A stretch of DNA of 64,000 nt from Stictocephala bisonia (lineage: Eukaryota > Arthropoda > Insecta > Hemiptera > Membracidae), in assembly GCA_035578905.1 (NCBI GenBank), contig JAQJVL010000177.1, positions 62,001 to 126,000 of the forward strand, read 5' to 3'. The position numbers were made by a program, and so were the translations under genes. Shown piece after piece: positions 44,101 through 52,086 of the stretch. Each line of letters begins with the position of its first letter. Positions within the stretch are counted from its first letter, which is position 1. Under the pieces are notes generated by a model that saw only the letters and a program-made list of their open reading frames with translations, was not told the origin of the DNA and did not search any database.

Positions 44101-47100
44101 TTTCAATGCGGAAAGAAGGCAGCAACACTCCACTCTCCAATCAGCTGATCAGCAGGGATAGCCAATGTCTATATGTTAGGATAGTACAAAGCCATGCATG
44201 CGTATGCCGTACCCTTTCCTTTTGCTAACCACCAAGCATTTGAACAGTAACGGTTTCGACAGCTCAAGATATTCTGTAGGCTACTCTTAATTTATTCTTG
44301 GCCCAATAGCCCAGAAAACTAAGGAAAGTACAGCTTTACGTGGAATCCGAACCATGAAGTGTTGGTCTGATTTTCAGCTAACTGACAAGACTGTGACTGA
44401 CACACAGGAAAAAAAGTATTATAAGATTGCTTGCTTGGCTTGAATACATTTGCCGTTTATTTTGACATTTATTTATTATCAGTATAGTATATTGGTAAAA
44501 ATTCTATATCTATATAAGCGAAATCCCATTCACTTACTAATCATGAAAACTCCGTAACCATTATTCAGATTTTGATAAAATTTTAAGGGAAGTTAGCTTT
44601 TGTATCATAGAAACCCGCTAAGAAAGGATATCTCTAAATTCCATTCCTAAGGTGTAGAAACAGCTTCCATTTTTTTCCATAAGAATAACATTGGCATTAA
44701 TTTAATAATTTATTTAAAGCAGCTGATACAAAAACAAAAAAAAAACACACAAATACGTTACATATGTGATTAATTACTGTATTATTTTTTATTTATTGAC
44801 AAATTAGTTTGATTTTAAGTTGTTTTTAGTTATAAGTCAATATTTCTTTCTGAAGTTTGTGTAATTTAAGTTAACATTAATTCCCTGGAAGAGAGGTTCA
44901 TCATTTTTATATTTTTTATAACTCAGATTCTTTTATCTTGCCTTTTTTCAAGACAGGGTTGAATTTGTGAATATAGTCATCGATAGCGAGTATGTTCCTC
45001 AAGGTTCGAGGGAATGGCGCAAGCCTATTTTACTCCCCATCTTATATTGTACACGGTTTAGCTTCTCGATCCTCTGAGGTACGGGTACCTATCGTAAATC
45101 AATTCTTTAACAACTGACAGAAATTCAAACCATTCACTATGAACTAGGTAGGCCAACAATACTTCAATAAGCTACAATACATATTCAAAATGTCCAAATA
45201 TGCAACTTACGGTACTTCTTGTGAGCTTACGGCGGCGGGAGACATTTTCCAATTCAAGTTTGAAATATATCGTGATGGCAAACTTCTGGCCAAGATGGAG
45301 AGAATGAAAGGGATAAACGATATCTCCGGTTCAAGAGAAATAATTTAGAAGGCCATTATAGGTCTTAATTGCTGTGACATCAACATCTCCTTCACCTATG
45401 AGAGCATCCCCACCCAGCAGCTTCTCTGATCCTATGGACTGTCAACCATCCTGTTCATTCTACTACATTCGTCCTACAATTCCTCAAGCTTCTTCTGAAG
45501 TGTCCGTTACTGAATCTCCCACCCATCTCAAGTGAAACAGGGCAAAAAAGAAAGGAAACGGTTTACAGACTTAATATGTCAGAAATAACTAAGAGATGCT
45601 GCACCGAGGTATGCTACGAACAACCCAGATAGTAGCAGGAAAGCTGTAAAGAAATACAATTCTAATCACCCAGAAATCAGTAAGTCAGCAAAGAAAAAAT
45701 ATGCAAAGAACAACCCTAGAGTTACAAAGACACCACAAACAAGGATAGTAAAACGAGATCTTAAAAAGAACTCCTTTTTTAAGATTTGTAACACTCCATT
45801 GGTTGCGGGGATGGCTATTGTCATCCTTGGAAATTTGTTTTGTTGCTAAGTGGTTGGTAGCAGTGACATCTTTGAGCGGTCAATACCTTTTCTTTGTTTA
45901 GTCTATTAAACAACAGTACCAGTTTAGACTCGAAGTGAGAGTGCTTTACATGTTAGAAGCTTATTTGCGAAAGTTGTTCAGTGGTGGATGACAACTGTCA
46001 TCCACGCGACCAAATCAGTTACAGTTTTTATCTGCTATTAATAGTTTTCTTTTTCATATTAGTTGTTTTTTTGTGTAGTTTATTATGTTAGTTATGTCAG
46101 AAAGAGAACGGGACCAACTAAGGCAATGGTTAAACGGCCTCCAACTGCAGACCGAGACCGATGCGTATTCTGTGGCAGAGCCAGGAATAAAAATGACAAA
46201 AATGAGCATGCTTCAAATGTAAATTATGGGTTTGCCTGGACCACTTGAAAAATATTTGTAATAATTGTTTTGAGTAACTTAGTAAGTAGCTAGTAAATTG
46301 TGTAAATTGTTGTAAATAGTGTTCTTAGTTATAACAAACATTATTATTTTGTTTTCTTGGTGTTTCCTATGTCTAAGTTATGTATGTCCTAAACTTATTT
46401 TCTATTTAGCTGTTTTTAAATTGCTTAGTTACAATAATTTAATAATTGTACTTTATGAAATAATTTATACTTTTCACGTTGCAAAAATGTTAATGCAATT
46501 AATTACTATGAAAAATTGAAATTTTATTATTTTATATGTATTCATTAAAATAAATAAACCATTGAAATTTTGTCAACAGCTGTAATATACACTTAATTAA
46601 CCACTCGAAAGCCAAATATTTTGTAACATAATGTTAAAATGCATAAGAATTATGAAATACACGGATGATGACAATAGTCATCCATGCGATCAATGGTGTA
46701 ACAGATAACCACACGACTACCGCAGTGTTCAAAAATTTTGGGTCTTAACTATTCCCTTCAAATTAACTACGCCACTGACAATACTTTTCTTCTTGGCTCT
46801 AGGATAAATTGCACTTTTTGTCATGCCAAAAAATAGAAAGATGAGGCTCCTGGTATGTGCTGCAGTAATGGAAAAGTGCAAATTTCTCTCTATCCAGCAA
46901 TTTCTTGTACCTATGCCTCCTGACCTGCCAGCAACGAGATTCCGAACATTTCCTCAGCATATACGGAAGTCTGATAGTTGTTTTCAAAAGACTTCTTTTG
47001 GAGCTGAGGTGGTAAATAAGGATAAGTTTAAGCTGGCAATTAAGGTTCGAGGTTAGGTTTACCATAGGATTTGTAGCTTGATGCCAGCTCTTCAACAGGA

Positions 47101-47307
47101 GCCCATGTTCCTACAAATATATTTTGTTGGAGATGACACCAACTAGAAGAATAAACGATGCGGCGACTTCTGAGGGGTTAAACCTGAGCTGTTGATCAAG
47201 TGCAGGAATTGCTGCATGAACATAATCAGGATATTCAGGACTTCAAGGCTACTATTGAATTCATTCCCGACGGAAGTTGGTAGGTTTAAAGTGTACGATA
47301 AACTTCT

Positions 47308-47338
<31 letters not shown>

Positions 47339-50300
47339 AATGACCTGAAGAAAGTGCCAGTGGCATTGAAAATTTGTGTGATTATGTGTTTATTTTATGT
47401 ATGTTACTACTACTCTGGTGTTAGTGAACTTGTCTTCTAAGGTAAGTTTGCTGATGCCCTATCTTTCCAATATACTAATCCCTGGCCTATTGCCCTTTAA
47501 CCTAACCTAAAAAATTAATAATGATCTATCAGAAAGTAAGTATTCCAAATAGTAATAAATGGTAACAAGCTTACAGGCCGCTTCAATGCTCCCACTGCAA
47601 AGGAAGTCATGATTTTGACTGTGGGTGAAAGTTTGAACGGAGAGATATCGTTCTGCACACCAGAGATGATAGAAAAGTGTGAATCAACGAGACACATCGT
47701 TCTTATGATACTCTACAATACCCACTCATGCTCTTCCGTGAACAAGATGGATAATACATAAACACCCCTTAAAGGATGTGTGTTTGTCTTTATGCACTAC
47801 TAAAATACTCATCGGATTGCCATGAAACTTTGGGAAGTTGTTGAAATAGTGAAAGTTTCTTGCATGGTTTCATTCACTTCCAACTCAAGGGCTCCACCCC
47901 AGTGGCCTTTAAATTAGGATGTTTGTTTATCATTGATAAAGTAGCAATGACAGACAATCACTGTTAATGGAGTTGCTTTATTTATTTGGTACCATCAGCT
48001 GTTAGGTAAAAACAAATAAAATGAACACTTTTGGAATAGACTGTAATGCTTCTTCAAATTTAACTTTTAAAATAAACTAAAACTATTCTTTTTGTTATAA
48101 ATTTTCACAAATCACCAATAAATAATTTTTGTTAGTAACCAAATAAATTTGTGATGCCTGATGATGCCAGCCAGCACTGCTGGCGAAAGGCCTTGTAAAA
48201 AAGTGTTTTTATTGGTGATTTGTGAAAATTTATAACAAAATGAAGAATAACAATATCAACTCCATTTCAGATTTACAAACAAACAATTCTGTTTAAATGT
48301 TAATACCGTAGCAAGGCAAGGGTAAACAGCTAGTATACTAAATACACTTTGAAATATAAAATAACCAAAATGTATATTTTAGAAATATATTACAAATTAT
48401 AAAAACATACCACACACAGTATTATATGGAAATAAACTGATTATATTTACAATATTAATTATAAAATCTCTGAACGCATAGGTTTAAACTAGTAAGTTTG
48501 ATCACAGTACTTCATGAAATACACAAAAAAATACACATAAAATCCTTTAAAACAAAACAACAAAACTGCACGTCGGAGTTGTACAGCACTGAGTAATAAC
48601 AAAAGAACGAAAGTTTGAATGAAATGGCAAAGCACATTGAAATGTTTCAGCAAAATACAAAAATTTCTAATCCTGATCAATACAAACAACACTTATATAT
48701 TGCAAATATCATCTAGAATCAGAATATAACATTATATTTTCAATAAAATTCATTGAATATAAATTATGCCTTATATATACCATATGGTTTTTTTTGTCAG
48801 CTATCATTTTTTTTTTTTTAATTTAGATAAAAGCTGTGTTTAACTCGGAAAAAAAATTCACTAGATATTAATAGAAATAAAATTGTAAAGTGATCTCCTG
48901 TCACAGAGCTAAATCCAATTAATCAAGACCTGCCTCACTGATTTTATTTATGCTAGCTAATCCCTCCGTAAAACAGCGTGAGGGGCACTCTGAAACTATG
49001 TGATCTATTGTTTGAATATACTGTCTACAATCACATGACTGATCTACTGTCAATCCCCATTTGTATTTCCAGTAGATCTGCCTACTCCAGTTCGGAACCG
49101 ATCCAACAATGTCCACTCCCTACGAGGAAGGTTCATCCCATCTACAGGTACTGACGGATTGTTAATATGGAACTTATTATGTCCATCAAAACTGTTCCAA
49201 ATTATGGCCCAGCTAGTATTGGGCGAGAAATTTGATCTGCTCCACTGAAAAGTAGTATGTAGAGGTGGGTTTCGAGATTTTAAGCGACCGTTCTGACGTG
49301 GGAGATCCTAGGTAATGGCATAGCCACCTCTAGACAAGGCCGCGGCGTGCCCAAATGGCAACGTCGCGTCAGGGAGTACTGCCACTGCAGCGCCGCTGTC
49401 TCGCATAGTCGTTACTAACTGTTGATATAGTTCTGTGTTGTTGTTAAGTCTACTTTTATCTGTGGACCATAAAATATAATGTTATAATGCAGATAACCAT
49501 TGCTGTTCCGAGTTGTAAGAGCAACTATTCATCAGCTATAAAATCTGAAGGCTATGTAACATGTTTTACATTTCTACATATATATACAGGGTGGACAGAA
49601 GTTAGTGTTAAACAATTTTTCTGGTGAAACTACCACAAAAAAATGGAAATATTATTATCCTCACCCCAACCATGTTTAATAAATAGACATTTTTATTGTT
49701 TTTTTAATAAACATGTTTTGTTTTAGTAAAACTTAGTTTTCACCACTATTCATTAACATTTTTTCCTTTTTGGCGTGTTTTTTGAAATCTACACATTTTA
49801 CATAGGAATTCAAGGTAAAGAAATTTTTTATTGTGAGTTTATTATAAACGAATTTGTAACAAAGTGAAATTTTAGGCCTTTTTAAAAATAAGTCACATGA
49901 TATACAGGCCGAGGACTTCCTTAAAATAGTTACTGAAGAGAGGCCAATAACAGAAAAAACTTTCCCGTTTTTTAAGCTTTAAAATGATGTAATACAACTG
50001 TACTCTCATACTCGTCTTCTAATGGTTAATACAGAATCTATCCTGAAAAACAAGGTTTGCTTAAAATACCAAGGGATCATTGAAGTAGTCAAAATAAAGT
50101 TTAAATTTAAGGTAATGCCTATAAATGTTGAAATTTCATATTTAAACAGTGAATTACTTTCCATAGCTTGGTAAATACCACACAAATACTAATCTTATCA
50201 GATCATCCAAAGTCCACTTTCTCTTATACCCACATTCAAAAGGGGAGAACTGCATAGAAACAAAGTTGTTCCGGTTTTAATTTGTCTTCCAGCAGGCCTT

Positions 50301-52033
50301 ATCTGTTGTAGCCTGTTTCCTGTTAATTTTGTAGTAGAGTAGAAGCTGTCATGGAGTTTTCAACGCGAGAGTATGCGGAGATGCACATCGTGTATGGTTT
50401 TTGTGACGGAAATGCACTGGCTGCTCAAAGAGAATACCAATTACGTTATCCAGATCGTAGAGTGCCTAGTACTCAAGTTTTTTTCGATGCTACATCAGCG
50501 TTTGTTGGAGAGAGGAAGTGTTCACAGGCAGCCAAACGAGTTAGGTCCTGCTCTCCGAGATGTAGGCTTGGATGATCGAGTTCAAAATTTAGTTCGTCGA
50601 AATCCTGAAACAAGCAGCCGACAACTTGCCGGCGAAGTTGGTGTTTCCAAGAGCAAGATATTAAGTATTTTACATGAAAATAATTTTTATCCGTATCATT
50701 TTACAAAAGTTCAATCATTAGAACCACATGATCATGCTCCAAGAGTACAGTTCTGTCGCTGGCTGCTCAACAGTGATATTGAGCAATATCACTTTTTGAG
50801 AAAGATCCTGTACACTGATGAGTCTACCTTTACTAGGGCTGGCGTTTTCAACACGCATAACATGCATCACTGGGCCGAAGAAAATCCAAGAGTGTCCAGA
50901 GAAAGTTCTTTTCAGACGTTTCCAAGTCAACGTATGGGCCGGTGTCATCGGAAATCAACTTATAGGTCCGCACATTTTTCCAGAAAATTTAAACAGTCAA
51001 ACTTATTTAGATTTCTTACAACATACCTTGCCCACACTTCTGGATGGACTTGGTCTGGACTATAACGAGAGGGACAACATCATTTTCCAGCAAAACGGTG
51101 CTCCCCCTCATTTCACCCATGATGTGCGACAATGGCTGACGGAAAACTACCCTATGTGGATAGGTCGCGCTGGAACCATACCTTGGCCGGCCAGATCTCC
51201 TGAACTCTCTCCTATGGATTTCTTTGTTTGGGGGATGATGAAAAATGAAGTTTATTCAGCCCCTTTGAACTCAGAAGAAGAACTGAGAAACAGAATTCAG
51301 GTAGCTGCCCAAAAGGTGCGAGACAAATTAACTGTGAATGTGACGGTCAGGGCCATGAGAAAGCGTGCAAGGGCTTGCATAAGAAACGGAGGCAGACAGT
51401 TTGAGCATACTCTGTAGATTACATTATTTTCTGTGTTTTTCTTCTTTTATTATTTTTAGGTGTTGATCTTGTGAATAACATACGTACTGTAGTGAATAAT
51501 AAAATAATGTTATTTTGACTACTTCAATGATCCCTTGGCATTTCAAGCTAACCTTGTTTTTCAGGATAGATTCTGTATTAACCATTAGAAGACGAGTATG
51601 AGAGTACAGTTGTATTACATCATTTTAAAGCTTAAAAAACGGGAAAGTTTTTTCTGTTATTGGCCTCTCTTCAGTAACTATTTTAAGGAAGTCCTCGGCC
51701 TGTATATCATGTGACTTATTTTTAAAAAGGCCTAAAATTTAACTTTGTCACAAATTCGTTTATAATAAACTCACAATAAAAAATTTCTTTGCCTTGAATT
51801 CTATGTAAAATGTTGTGTAGATTTAAAAAAACACGCCAAAAAGGAAAAAAAATGTTAATGAATAGTGGTGAAAACTAAGTTTTACTAAAACAAAACATGT
51901 TTATTAAAAAAACAATAGAAATGCCTATTTATTAAACATGGTTGGGGTGAAGATAATAATATTTCCATTTTTTTGTCACTAATATGTGGTAGTTTCACCA
52001 GAAAATTTGTTTAACACTAACTTCTGTCCACCC

Positions 52034-52086
<53 letters not shown>

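Larger units (their letters stand above)
44503..48333 (+). mobile_element. Helitron with both ends, disrupted by later insertions
   Basis: The 5' end at about 44503-44509 (tctatataagcgaaatccca then ttcacttact) is a typical Helitron start. The 3' end at 48333 is a hairpin (taccgtagcaaggcaagggta) then aacagCTAG before T. Degraded coding on the plus strand: [18 protein letters not shown] (45630-45700), [22 protein letters not shown] sequence from 46810, [39 protein letters not shown], and [11 protein letters not shown] with [19 protein letters not shown] sequence (47570-47740). These match the N-terminal portion of Helitron Rep-helicase proteins. The helicase portion is missing. Insertions: piggyBac-derived 45783-46695, dispersed repeat 47310-47510, hairpin element 48090-48240. 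Confidence 0.75.

Noticed and set aside
48158..48188. Canonical active hammerhead ribozyme
   Set aside because: Core bases CTGATGA and GAAA are present, but stem II is offset by one base and stems I and III pair poorly here. I report it only as hammerhead-like.
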